Positions 46,202-55,344 of a DNA stretch of 64,000 nucleotides are shown piece after piece. Numbering within the stretch: the first letter of the stretch is position 1; each line of letters begins with the position of its first letter. A model generated the notes under the pieces. That model was not told the DNA's origin, did no database searches, and saw nothing but the letters and a program-made list of their open reading frames with translations. A program made the translations under genes and the position numbers. This DNA comes from Fibrobacter sp. (lineage in GTDB: Bacteria > Fibrobacterota > Fibrobacteria > Fibrobacterales > Fibrobacteraceae), in assembly GCA_024398815.1 (NCBI GenBank), contig JAKSIL010000002.1, forward strand, positions 61,778 through 125,777. The letters are read 5' to 3'.

Positions 46202-46221
46202 CCCCCCCCCCAAAAAAAAAA
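46202..46221. repeat. Homopolymer pair C10 then A10
   Basis: Ten C followed directly by ten A, 54-73 bp upstream of the giant GLUG gene and 15 bp upstream of the ruvA -35. Such tracts are prone to slippage and may vary in length between cells or reads. Confidence 0.85.
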
Positions 46222-46235
46222 CGTAAAAAAAGTTC

Positions 46236-46264
46236 TTGACAAACGTTTTGAATTAGTATATATT
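46236..46264 (+). promoter_or_regulatory. Sigma70-type promoter of ruvAB
   Basis: TTGACA (46236-46241), 17-bp spacer, TATATT (46259-46264). The leader is ~30 nt with a CGGAGG Shine-Dalgarno before ruvA. This is the best canonical promoter in the window. Confidence 0.8.
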
Positions 46265-46301
46265 TGTGCAGTAGCACAAAAGTGCAAGTCTCGGAGGCTT
46301 T

Positions 46302-46910
46302 ATGATTGAGCGAATTCACGGCATATTGGCGGAAAAGTCGCCCACTTTCGTCGTCGTCGATTGCGGCGGCGTGGGTTACGGAGTCAACATTTCGGCTTTT
46401 ACGGCAGGAAAATTGCCCGAAGAAGGCGCCGAAATCACGCTTTTCACGAATCTCGTGGTGCGCGAGGACTCCATGACGCTTTTCGGATTTGCCGACAAGA
46501 CTGAAAAGAGCCTCTTTTTAATGCTTTTGGATGTGAACGGCATCGGTCCAAAGCTTGCCCAGCGCATTCTGAGCGGAGTCTCCCCCGCCGACCTGTTGAA
46601 CATGATTGCAAGCGACAACAAGGCCGCCCTCGGAAAAATCAAGGGACTGGGCAAAAAGACCTGCGAACAGATGACACTAGCCCTCAAGGAAAAGGCGGGC
46701 GCCATGCTATCGTCCCTCGGCGATGTCGAAGGAAGCGGAATTACGGGCATGGGCGCCTTGACCGGCGCAAAGCTCGAGGCGGTACTCGCACTCCATACTC
46801 TCGGCGTAAAGGATCCGGCGGCCGAAAAGGCGGTCGTGAAAGCCGTCGAAATTCTCGGCGACACGGCCGACGCCGCAGCCCTTATCCCCGAGGCACTGAA
46901 ATATTTATGA
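46302..46910 (+). CDS. ruvA: Holliday junction branch migration protein RuvA
   Basis: A 202-residue protein that binds four-way DNA junctions. The N-terminal OB-fold starts MIERIHGILAEKSP, then come the helix-hairpin-helix motifs (LFLMLLDVNGIGPKLAQRIL and LGKIKGLGKKTCEQM), and the C-terminal domain (~155-202) contacts RuvB. Length is typical. ruvB follows after a 123-nt repeat-bearing gap. Confidence 0.96.
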   Translation: MIERIHGILAEKSPTFVVVDCGGVGYGVNISAFTAGKLPEEGAEITLFTNLVVREDSMTLFGFADKTEKSLFLMLLDVNGIGPKLAQRILSGVSPADLLNMIASDNKAALGKIKGLGKKTCEQMTLALKEKAGAMLSSLGDVEGSGITGMGALTGAKLEAVLALHTLGVKDPAAEKAVVKAVEILGDTADAAALIPEALKYL

Positions 46911-47033
46911 TGTATGAATTATGAGTTATGGGATTTTGTTACGCGCCAACAGCGCCAAATTTTCTCTTATAATTCATAATTAATAACTTAACACCTGAAT
47001 CCTGACCCCTGAAACCTGATACCTGACCCCTAT
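46911..47033. repeat. Intergenic element: inverted repeat plus stacked CCTGA words
   Basis: An imperfect inverted repeat (TATGAATTATGAG at 46913-46925; CTTATAATTCATA at 46966-46978) is followed by five CCTGA-starting words of 6-8 nt at ~46994-47031 (as in CCTGAAACCTGATACCTG). The word TGACCCCTG is shared with 16312-16366. No ORF is seen. Confidence 0.65.
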
Positions 47034-48077
47034 ATGGAAGACCAACGCATCATAAGTCCCAAACCGAACGGCCTTGACGACAGCGACGTCGAAAGGAATT
47101 TGAGACCCCCTAGCCTCAACGAATTTACTGGTCAAGAAGCCATCAAGGAAAGTTTATCCATCGCCATCGAAGCGGCAAAGCACCGTGGCGACGCTTTGGA
47201 CCATTGTCTTTTCGCTGGGCCTCCGGGACTCGGCAAGACGACCCTTGCAGGAATCATCGCGAAAGAAATGGGCGTGAATATCCACATCACGAGCGGACCT
47301 GTTCTTGAAAAGGCGAGCGACCTTGCAGGCCTTCTCACGAGCCTGCAAGAAAACGACGTCCTCTTTATCGACGAAATACACCGCTTGAATCGCGTCGTAG
47401 AGGAATACCTCTACCCCGCCATGGAAGATTTCAGGCTCGACATCATGCTGGACTCGGGTCCTTCGGCCCGCAGCGTGAACCTGCCGCTCAAACATTTCAC
47501 GCTTGTGGGCGCCACAACCAGGAGCGGGATGCTCACGGGGCCTCTCCGCGACAGATTCGGCCTGCAGTACAGACTTGAGCTTTACAACGACGACGACATC
47601 GTACAGATTCTCATGCGCAGCGCGAAGATTCTAGGAATCGGACTTACGATGGATGCCGCCAAACTGCTGGGCGGCCGATGCCGCGGGACGCCACGAGTGG
47701 CGAACCGCGTACTGCGTCGCTGTCGCGACGTAGCACAGGTCCGTGGCAACGGAACCATCGACACCGAAGCCGCCGAGCGTACGCTCGCGATGCTCGGCAT
47801 CGACGGCGAAGGCCTCGACCCCACCGACCGCAAAATTCTCTCCATGATCATCGACAAGTTCGACGGCGGACCTGTGGGCATCGGCACCATCGGAGCCGCC
47901 ATGGGCGAAGAGCCGGACACTCTTGAAGAAGTCTACGAGCCGTACCTCATCCAGAAGGGACTCCTGAGTCGCACTCCGCGCGGACGCACTGCCACTCGCA
48001 ACGCCTACGCCATGCTTCACAGGGAAATTCCACGCGGAGGAGCCGCTCTCCAAAGCGACCAAATCGAGCTTTTTTAA
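47034..48077 (+). CDS. ruvB: Holliday junction branch migration ATPase RuvB
   Basis: A 347-residue AAA+ motor. Walker A is [11 protein letters not shown] near 62, Walker [10 protein letters not shown] near 111, sensor 1 [10 protein letters not shown] near 160, and the C-terminal winged helix ends with TPRGR. It drives branch migration with RuvA. The intergenic repeat runs up to its ATG, and no Shine-Dalgarno is evident. No ruvC is nearby. Confidence 0.97.
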   Translation: MEDQRIISPKPNGLDDSDVERNLRPPSLNEFTGQEAIKESLSIAIEAAKHRGDALDHCLFAGPPGLGKTTLAGIIAKEMGVNIHITSGPVLEKASDLAGLLTSLQENDVLFIDEIHRLNRVVEEYLYPAMEDFRLDIMLDSGPSARSVNLPLKHFTLVGATTRSGMLTGPLRDRFGLQYRLELYNDDDIVQILMRSAKILGIGLTMDAAKLLGGRCRGTPRVANRVLRRCRDVAQVRGNGTIDTEAAERTLAMLGIDGEGLDPTDRKILSMIIDKFDGGPVGIGTIGAAMGEEPDTLEEVYEPYLIQKGLLSRTPRGRTATRNAYAMLHREIPRGGAALQSDQIELF

Positions 48078-48130
48078 ATCCGCCTGTTTTAAATTGAGCC
48101 GTTTTAAACAGAGCGCTTTTTAAGCGCACG
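48078..48130. repeat. Short stacked GTTTTAAA-type words and hairpin after ruvB
   Basis: Three degenerate copies of a ~16-18 nt word around TTTTAAA end in GCGCTT-TTT-AAGCGC. The hairpin may act as a weak terminator. Confidence 0.4.
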
Positions 48131-48133
48131 CAA

Positions 48134-49642
48134 TTACTTGTATTCCGGCGCGATGGTCATCACCAGGTTCACGCCATTGAGTCCATGGAACCCGAACTGG
48201 ATTCTGAAAAAATACATGTTGGGTTGACGCACGCGCACGCCAAAACCCCAGGAATTGTAATACCGGTCAAAGGACCAGTCATCGAATTCATCGGTATGCA
48301 TGCCGTATTCATTGAATACGACACCATCCACAAAACGGTCAATGGGCCAGCGGTATTCCATGCTCAAGCCCATCACGTGCTTCGCCGCCCAGGCGTCGCT
48401 ATAACCGCGCATCGGGAATCTCGTATTCATCCACGGGAAAGCGTCGTAGGGAGCCTCGCCCTTTTCCATTTCCCAGGTATCGGTCAAACGGAACTGGAAC
48501 GCCAACACACGGCGTTCGAACAGCGTATTCAACACGTTTTCGGGGCGCCAGGTACGCAACGTTTCATCCAAGGAAAAATCCAGATAAAATTTTCGGCTCT
48601 GTCTCGCTTCCTTTACGGACAAATGGAACTTTTCGGCCTTTCCGAGATAGAAATAGTGCTGAAAAATCATTTCCGTGCGGATATAGTCGTGATTGGCGTG
48701 GTCATCATGGAACCGATACTTTTGATGCACTTCGCGGCCGCCCTCGTCGGGTTCGCCATCACCGTCATCGTCGGCGAAACGCACGTCGTCGTAACGCCGT
48801 CCTTCGTAATCCCTGACAAAGTTGTATGCAGCCCTGAAACTGAATCTTGAACCACGGGTCGGTGCATAGGAATAATCCAGGTTGTCGAAATAAAGAGCGA
48901 CTTCAAGCGGGATTTCGGTAAAATCCTGATAAATGCCTCTCGCGCCCGACGAGAACTTTTCATCGATCAAAATACTGTCTTCCACATTCGTAGGCAGGCC
49001 AGCCCTCATCAACTCGAGCTCCGCAGAAAACGAGAGGTCCAGTGTTTTCGCCTTGTTCAAAGGAAAGCTCAGACGCCAGTTCAAGTAAGTCGAGGAATCC
49101 GGCTGCACGAACTGTTCCTTGGTTCCGGGAATGATGAAGTACGCATCTCGATTCATGTTCTGCTGCAACCGGAACGCGGCGTACAGCGGCAACCCAAAAA
49201 TATCCTGCTTGGTATAGCGGAAACCAAGATACCAGTCCCCATTGGCAAAATAATAGGGTTCCAGAACCAGGTAATCGCGATTCAGGAATATGCTGCGATG
49301 GCGGTAGACCGCTCCGAGCATGGTCGAACTTCCCGGTTTCAAGTTCATCGCCGGATAGATAAGGATATTCTTGTTTTCGCCAAACGTAATCAGGTCGACA
49401 GATTTTTCAATGACGCCGTTGTCGAACGCATAGTGAATCGGCTGCGCCACCGGATAAACAGCAACCCCGAATATTGGCTGCAAAATATGTTCCAGAGGCC
49501 ACGAAACGACATCCTTGAATCCAAAACTCGAGGATTCCTCGTCACTTGCCGACGTCGCCACCGAATCAGCGACAGCCTCTTCGGCAAAAGACACCGAAAA
49601 GGCAAGCAAAAATGCAAGAATTATCCTCTTTACAAAGCCCAT
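48134..49642 (-). CDS. Outer-membrane beta-barrel protein (Omp85-barrel-like)
   Basis: A 502-residue protein with a signal peptide (residues ~1-20, ILAFLLAFSVSFA). The body has amphipathic strands and aromatic girdles consistent with a large barrel of the surface-antigen D15/BamA-barrel type, without visible POTRA repeats. A loop near residues 290-302 (DDDGDGEPDEGG) resembles a calcium-binding thrombospondin-3/EF-like turn. Function is unknown. It is divergent from an RND-type exporter gene, so it could serve as its outer-membrane partner, but that is only inferred from position. Confidence 0.72.
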   Translation of the reverse strand: MGFVKRIILAFLLAFSVSFAEEAVADSVATSASDEESSSFGFKDVVSWPLEHILQPIFGVAVYPVAQPIHYAFDNGVIEKSVDLITFGENKNILIYPAMNLKPGSSTMLGAVYRHRSIFLNRDYLVLEPYYFANGDWYLGFRYTKQDIFGLPLYAAFRLQQNMNRDAYFIIPGTKEQFVQPDSSTYLNWRLSFPLNKAKTLDLSFSAELELMRAGLPTNVEDSILIDEKFSSGARGIYQDFTEIPLEVALYFDNLDYSYAPTRGSRFSFRAAYNFVRDYEGRRYDDVRFADDDGDGEPDEGGREVHQKYRFHDDHANHDYIRTEMIFQHYFYLGKAEKFHLSVKEARQSRKFYLDFSLDETLRTWRPENVLNTLFERRVLAFQFRLTDTWEMEKGEAPYDAFPWMNTRFPMRGYSDAWAAKHVMGLSMEYRWPIDRFVDGVVFNEYGMHTDEFDDWSFDRYYNSWGFGVRVRQPNMYFFRIQFGFHGLNGVNLVMTIAPEYK

Positions 49643-49690
49643 AACACTCTGTATTCCAAGCTGTTCAAAATCTATGTGTAATTTATAAAT

Positions 49691-49696
49691 TATATT
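49691..49696 (+). promoter_or_regulatory. TATATT box 7 nt before the RND exporter
   Basis: TATATT, ATCGTTG, ATG, with no Shine-Dalgarno. Confidence 0.45.
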
Positions 49697-49703
49697 ATCG
49701 TTG

Positions 49704-52109
49704 ATGTTTTCCTTGGCGACAAAAATTGTTAAAAAGTTGGCCCATTACCCTGTCCCGATATTGGTGACAAGTTTGGTCCTTGCCGCTCTATGCGCCATAC
49801 CCATAAGCAACTTGCGATGGGAACTTCAACTGCAAGATACGATTTCGCCCAAGGACAGCAAATCCGTCGACTACGAAGCTATCGAGAAATCCTTTGGCGG
49901 ACTTGGAAGCCTTACCGTGGTGCTCCGTTCCCCCGACAGCGCCTACAATTACAAGGTGGCGCAATCTCTCGCCCGCTTCATGGAAAACGATTCGCTGGTC
50001 CATTTTTTGGAATTTGAAACCGACATAGACTTTTACAACAGGCACAGTCTCCTTTACGTCGACAACAAGGACCTGGATACCATCGAAAGCCGCCTCACGA
50101 ACCTTCGTCAAAAAAAAGTCATGGAAAGCAATCCGCTGTTCGTCGACATGCAAGACGACAGCGTCTCGGCCAAGGAGGCCCAAAGCGATTCCTCCTCGAT
50201 TTTCATGCTGGAGGACCTTGAAAAGAAGTATGCGAAGATTCTTGCTCGCAGCCACGCCAGCACAGACGGAACCATTCGCGTCATCGACATTTACCCGAGC
50301 CATTCCCTTTCCGATTTGCAAGCATCCAGAGCCTTGCTTTCTTCGGTAAAGAATCTTTTGGCCAAATACGAAAAAATCGAAGTGTTCTACACGGGAAAAG
50401 TGTACGACACCATCATGACCGGGAAGACCCTGCTGCCCGAAGCGAAATTCGCAGGGAAAATCACGGCGCTGTTCATTCTGCTTCTTTTCATCATCCACTT
50501 TTACAAGCAGCCGCAGCTCATCCTGGTCTCGGCGCTCCCGGCAGCACTCCCGATTGTCTATACGCTCGCCATAGCGGGGCTCCTGTTCGGAAGGATAAAC
50601 CTTTTTACGCTTTTGCTTGCGCTATTCATTCCCGGGCAAGGCTGCCAGATTATCACCCACGTTTTGAACCGTTACTTTATCGAGCGCAACAACAAGCTTG
50701 GGCCCCACCTGAGCATTGAAAGCGCTGTCCTTGGAATCGGGCCATCTACAGCGGTTTCCGCGTGCATCATGGCATGCCTTTATCTGGCACTCGTCCTTGT
50801 GCCCGTGAGCGGCCTCAAGGAACTCGGAATTCTCGGAGCTATCGGGAGCATGCTCAACTGGGGACTGTGCATTCTGCTCACCACGTCGCTTTTGCAACTT
50901 CTGCAACGCAAAAGGGCTTTCAAAGTCAATTCCTTCAGGTTCAAGCGCGTATACGACTTTATCTTGCTGTCATACACGGCGAACAAGTTCTTTATAGCGA
51001 TAATTTCGATAGTGAGTGCGGCGGGGCTCGTCTACGGCTGCTACAACCTCAAATTCTTCTACGACTTCGACCAAACCGAAATAAGGCACCAGCAAAACAC
51101 AGCCGACAGTCTCATCACCCACACAGGATTCCCGCAGTTCGATCCGATTATCGTCAAGCTACCAGACCAGGCCGCCAGCGAAGACCTCCTGGAGGATTTC
51201 GAGAAACTCCAAGAAAAAGGGAAAATTCCGCATATCGAGAAAATCTATACGCTGGCCCAATTCTCGCCCAAGAACCAGGACGAAAAAAAGAACAAGCTCA
51301 AGAACATCCAGAAAATATTCTCCAACGATTTCCTGCAGAACCTGGACTCCGTCAACTTGCAAAAAGTCTCCAAGATTAACGAAGCCATACAGAGAATCAA
51401 CCTGAACGAAGAGGAAACTCCAGAAGACATCCGAAACAAGTTCAGCGACAACCAGGGGAACGCAGGCATATTCGCCTTCATATTCCCGAAAATCAATACA
51501 AACGACGGCCTCGAGTGCAGGCGCCTAAACAAGGACCTCAAGAAATTCGCGGAAATTGAAAACGGCACCTACAAGATTTCGGGGACTCCCGTTCTACGCG
51601 CCACGTTCCTCGACTTGATTTTAGCGAACCTGGACAAGGCGTTGTTCGTCGGATCGATTTTAATCTGGTTCTTCCTGCTATTGTACTACAATCGTTTCAG
51701 CAGGGCCATTTTTACTCTGCTGCCGTCGGTATTCGCCATGGGTTGGCTCATATTCCTGCTCAGAGTTCTCAACATTGAGCTTTCCGCCTACAGTTCTCTC
51801 GCCTTCCCCATCTTGTTCGGCTTCAGCGTAGACGGTTCTTTGCAACTCTGGTCGGCCTACTACGAAAAACAGACGGGAACGGCACTCACCATATTGCAAC
51901 AGAAATTCTTCACGGTAAGCATAAGCCAGATGGCAGCCCTTATCGGAACATACGGACTTTTGATTTCATCGCATCCCGGACTCCGCAGCATAGGGCAGAT
52001 TTGCCTTTTAGGACTTATCTGCATCTCGGTGGCGCAGTTCGTGATATTCCCGCTCATCGCGGGATCCCTTGACAATTACCGCCTTCACAAAAGAAACAAG
52101 AAAAAATGA
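49704..52109 (+). CDS. RND/MMPL-superfamily exporter
   Basis: An 801-residue membrane protein with the duplicated RND plan: helix 1 (~15-35), a large periplasmic loop, helices 2-6 (~250-410), helix 7 (~425-445), a second periplasmic loop, then helices 8-12 (~640-790). The sterol-sensing/MMPL-like region ITALFILLLFIIHF is visible. Family members use proton motive force to export lipids or hydrophobic compounds. The cargo is unknown. Its stop overlaps the aminotransferase start (ATGA), although that operon link may be incidental. Confidence 0.85.
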   Translation: MFSLATKIVKKLAHYPVPILVTSLVLAALCAIPISNLRWELQLQDTISPKDSKSVDYEAIEKSFGGLGSLTVVLRSPDSAYNYKVAQSLARFMENDSLVHFLEFETDIDFYNRHSLLYVDNKDLDTIESRLTNLRQKKVMESNPLFVDMQDDSVSAKEAQSDSSSIFMLEDLEKKYAKILARSHASTDGTIRVIDIYPSHSLSDLQASRALLSSVKNLLAKYEKIEVFYTGKVYDTIMTGKTLLPEAKFAGKITALFILLLFIIHFYKQPQLILVSALPAALPIVYTLAIAGLLFGRINLFTLLLALFIPGQGCQIITHVLNRYFIERNNKLGPHLSIESAVLGIGPSTAVSACIMACLYLALVLVPVSGLKELGILGAIGSMLNWGLCILLTTSLLQLLQRKRAFKVNSFRFKRVYDFILLSYTANKFFIAIISIVSAAGLVYGCYNLKFFYDFDQTEIRHQQNTADSLITHTGFPQFDPIIVKLPDQAASEDLLEDFEKLQEKGKIPHIEKIYTLAQFSPKNQDEKKNKLKNIQKIFSNDFLQNLDSVNLQKVSKINEAIQRINLNEEETPEDIRNKFSDNQGNAGIFAFIFPKINTNDGLECRRLNKDLKKFAEIENGTYKISGTPVLRATFLDLILANLDKALFVGSILIWFFLLLYYNRFSRAIFTLLPSVFAMGWLIFLLRVLNIELSAYSSLAFPILFGFSVDGSLQLWSAYYEKQTGTALTILQQKFFTVSISQMAALIGTYGLLISSHPGLRSIGQICLLGLICISVAQFVIFPLIAGSLDNYRLHKRNKKK

Positions 52110-53311
52110 CCCGTCCTCTTTCGAGTAGAACCCAGAATATTGCAGCTTCGCTTACCGTCGCCATAGACACGCTTGCCAAGCAGATGATTGCCGACGGCAA
52201 GGATGTCGTGAGCCTTGGCGCAGGAGAGCCTGATTTTCCGACCCCTGAACCCATAAGGCAAGCCGCCTGCAAAGCCATAAACGAAGGCAAAACGAGATAC
52301 ACCGCCCCAGTTGGAATTTTAGACGTCCGCAAGGCCGTTTGCGAAAAACTGGAAAACGAAAACGGTCTCAAGTACGCGCCCGAGCAAATCATCATGACAA
52401 GCGGCGCAAAGCACGCCGTATTCAACGCTCTCGCCGCCCTGATAAACGAAGGCGACGAAGTCATCGTCCCTGCACCTTACTGGGTCACATATCCCGAGTT
52501 GGTAAAGTGGCTCGGCGGAAAGCCCGTATTCGTGCAAGGAAGCCGAGAAAACGATTTCAAGATTACAGGAGAGCAGCTCAAAAACGCCTGCACCGAGCGT
52601 ACAAAGGCCGTTCTTCTCAACAATCCGTGCAATCCGACAGGATCTGTTTACAGCAAAAAAGAACTCTCGGAGCTCGCCAAAGTCATTGTCGAAAAGGATA
52701 TTTACTGCATTTCCGACGAAGTGTACGAATACTTTGTCTACAATACGGAGTTTGTAAGTGCGGCCGCTTTTGATGGCATGGCCGAACGCACCATCATCAT
52801 AAACGGATTTTCAAAATCCTACTGCATGACCGGTTGGAGAATCGGCTACGACGCGGCACCTGTCCCCATCGCAAAAATCATCGGAAAAATTCAGGGGCAA
52901 GCGACGCACCATCCTAGCAATGTAGCGCAATACGCAGCTCTTGCTGCCCTCCAAATGGACAAGGCTCAAGTCAACACCATGCGTGAAGCCTTCAAAAAAC
53001 GCCGCGACTACATGCTAGAGCGCACTTCAAAGATTCTAAAGACTCCGGCCAAGGCTCCCGATGGTGCATTTTACCTGTTCGCACCCGTAAACGACTTTTA
53101 CGGAATGCAGACGCCCGATGGAAAAATCATAAGCGGCTCCATTGAACTGTGCCAATACCTGCTGGAATCCCAAGGACTCGCCATTGTCCCCGGCGCCGCT
53201 TTCGGCGACGACAGCTGTGTACGTTTTTCGTATGCCGCGAGCGACGAAGCCCTGGCCAAGGCATGCGACCGATTTGAAAAAGGATTGAACGCACTGAAAT
53301 GTTCCACTTAA
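52106..53311 (+). CDS. Aspartate aminotransferase family (class I, PLP)
   Basis: A 401-residue aminotransferase. The start overlaps the exporter stop. Signatures are GAGEPDFPTP near 38, SGAKHAVFNAL near 98, NPCNPTG near 173 and the PLP lysine in SKSYCMTGWRIGY near 237. The sequence pattern fits the aspartate/prephenate transaminase group (subfamily I-gamma). It transfers amino groups between aspartate or aromatic amino acids and 2-oxoglutarate. It overlaps the next gene by 13 nt. Confidence 0.93.
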   Translation: MTRPLSSRTQNIAASLTVAIDTLAKQMIADGKDVVSLGAGEPDFPTPEPIRQAACKAINEGKTRYTAPVGILDVRKAVCEKLENENGLKYAPEQIIMTSGAKHAVFNALAALINEGDEVIVPAPYWVTYPELVKWLGGKPVFVQGSRENDFKITGEQLKNACTERTKAVLLNNPCNPTGSVYSKKELSELAKVIVEKDIYCISDEVYEYFVYNTEFVSAAAFDGMAERTIIINGFSKSYCMTGWRIGYDAAPVPIAKIIGKIQGQATHHPSNVAQYAALAALQMDKAQVNTMREAFKKRRDYMLERTSKILKTPAKAPDGAFYLFAPVNDFYGMQTPDGKIISGSIELCQYLLESQGLAIVPGAAFGDDSCVRFSYAASDEALAKACDRFEKGLNALKCST

Positions 53312-55344
53312 TCACTCTAGATTCGGAGAAGCCATTTACCATTGGCCGAAAAGAAGGCAGCGATTTGCGCTTCGCCGATATTTTCGTATCTAGGGAACAC
53401 GCGGTCATCCATAAAATCAACAACAAGTGGTTCATCAGAAGCCTTACCAAGAACAGCGTCACTAAGCTGAACGACGAAGACGTAGACGAAGCCGAAATAA
53501 AGGACGGCGACATTTTAATCATCGGCATACGTCGTTTGCGCGCCACGTTGAACGCCGGCGAACTTTCGCTGCTTATTCTTGACCTCAATCAGGACATTAG
53601 CACACACAAGCTAACAAACGAGTGGCTGACGGTCGAATCCATTCTTCCAGGGAAAATCAAGGCGAGACTTTTGACGCCTGCAGAAGATTCTCAAGAAGAA
53701 AGCAAGGTCGAAATCGCCTGCGGCAAGAAAATCGTATTGAAAAACGGCGAAACCGCCCGTATAAACGATTACGAAGTCACCTTACGCGAAACAGATCTCA
53801 TCGTGGCAAAAGTGGTTTCGGGCTTTGACGTATCCGTACGAAACCTGGATGTCTACGCCGGCAAAAAGCGTCTTTTGCGCGACATCAATTTCGACCTCAA
53901 GGCAGGCGAAATTCTCGCCATTATCGGACGTTCCGGGCAAGGCAAGTCAAGCCTTCTGCGACTGCTTTCCGGCATGTACCGCAAGGGAAACCAGAGCGAA
54001 GTTTACATCAGCGGAATGGACTACCGCAAAAAGGCCGTCCGCGAAAAGATTGCCATCATGGCGCAAGACCCGGCGCTTCGCAAAGACTTGACCGTCGAAG
54101 AAACCGTAATGCACGGAGCGCGTATAGCGATGGACAAGAGCGAATTCGCCGCCTCCGCCAAGGAGCGGTTCGAAAAGTTCGCAGAACTTTTCGGGCTGAG
54201 CGACCGCACGCAGAACCGAGTACAAACGCTCAGCGGCGGCGAACTGCGCAGAACCGCCCTCGCCCAGGAACTCATGGCAAATCCCGGCCTATTGATTCTC
54301 GACGAGCCTCTCAGCGGTCTCGACCCGTTCAATACGCAAATCCTTTGCACGCACCTCAAGCAGCTTGCGTTCCTCGGTCACACCATCATCCTTACGACGC
54401 ACAGCTACGAAGCTCTGAGAATTGCGAACAAAGTCCTCGTGCTGCACCAGGGCGGAGAAGGGTTTTACGGCACCCCCAAGGACGCCTTCCGCTACTTCAA
54501 GACAAGCAACCCCGATGAAATTCTGTCGAGCCTCGGCGACGACACGGCATCCCGCTGGAAGGATTCCGCAGAATCAAAAACAACGCACATCAGCAAAAAT
54601 TATTCGCATGTCGTTTTCCCAAAAATTCATCGGAAGGAATCGTTCCTTTACAACATCAGGCTCACGGCGAAGCAATGGACTCGTGACAAGGGCAAACTCG
54701 TAGCCCTCCTTCTCCAGCCCGTCGTCATCGGATTCCTTTTCTCGCAGATATTCAGCAGCCAGAGTTCCCTGTGGACGGTGGCTTTCGCCATGATTCTCTG
54801 CGCCAACTGGTTTTCGCTGTCGCTCTCGGTTCGCGAGTTCGTCCAGGAAAAGCAGATTTTCACAAACGAATTCCGAAAAGGTCAAAAAATTCTGCCCGTC
54901 CTCGCGGCAAAGATTCTTCTGCCGTCGTTGGCCTCCTTTGCACAAACGTCCATCGTATTCGCCTTTGTGGCGTACCGCATCGGCATCCACCCTGATTTGG
55001 CTTTGCTCGCGGCGACATTCGGCTGTACAGTGCTTCCCGCCGTAGGGACAGGCCTCATGGTGAGCTCCCTTTGCAAAAACCCCGGCCAGGCGAACGCCTT
55101 TTTGCCGCTATTGATAATTCCGCAAGTCGCACTGGCCGGAGCGCTCGTTCCATTTGACCAGATGCAATCCATAGGAAAAGCTATTTCGTACATTATCTGG
55201 TCCCGTTACAACCAAAGTTCGCTTTTGAACCTGTTTTTGGAACGCCCAGACGACGTATTCAACAAGCCTAGCGCACTCGTTTTGGCTTTAGGTTTTTATA
55301 TTATAACGGCAATAATTTTACACCGATCGAAAAAAGCAAAATGA
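53299..55344 (+). CDS. FHA-domain ABC transporter (ABCG-like half transporter)
   Basis: A 681-residue fusion. An N-terminal FHA domain (residues ~1-90; GRKEGSDLRFAD, SREHA) reads phosphothreonine. A second beta-rich region spans ~95-170. An ABC ATPase follows (~175-400; Walker A GRSGQGKSSLL, signature LSGGELRRTAL, Walker B LLILDEPLSGLD). Last comes an ABC-2 membrane domain with six helices (~440-680). It overlaps the aminotransferase upstream by 13 nt and the kinase downstream by ATGA. The kinase next door is the obvious source of phosphothreonine to recruit or gate it. Confidence 0.92.
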   Translation: MFHLITLDSEKPFTIGRKEGSDLRFADIFVSREHAVIHKINNKWFIRSLTKNSVTKLNDEDVDEAEIKDGDILIIGIRRLRATLNAGELSLLILDLNQDISTHKLTNEWLTVESILPGKIKARLLTPAEDSQEESKVEIACGKKIVLKNGETARINDYEVTLRETDLIVAKVVSGFDVSVRNLDVYAGKKRLLRDINFDLKAGEILAIIGRSGQGKSSLLRLLSGMYRKGNQSEVYISGMDYRKKAVREKIAIMAQDPALRKDLTVEETVMHGARIAMDKSEFAASAKERFEKFAELFGLSDRTQNRVQTLSGGELRRTALAQELMANPGLLILDEPLSGLDPFNTQILCTHLKQLAFLGHTIILTTHSYEALRIANKVLVLHQGGEGFYGTPKDAFRYFKTSNPDEILSSLGDDTASRWKDSAESKTTHISKNYSHVVFPKIHRKESFLYNIRLTAKQWTRDKGKLVALLLQPVVIGFLFSQIFSSQSSLWTVAFAMILCANWFSLSLSVREFVQEKQIFTNEFRKGQKILPVLAAKILLPSLASFAQTSIVFAFVAYRIGIHPDLALLAATFGCTVLPAVGTGLMVSSLCKNPGQANAFLPLLIIPQVALAGALVPFDQMQSIGKAISYIIWSRYNQSSLLNLFLERPDDVFNKPSALVLALGFYIITAIILHRSKKAK

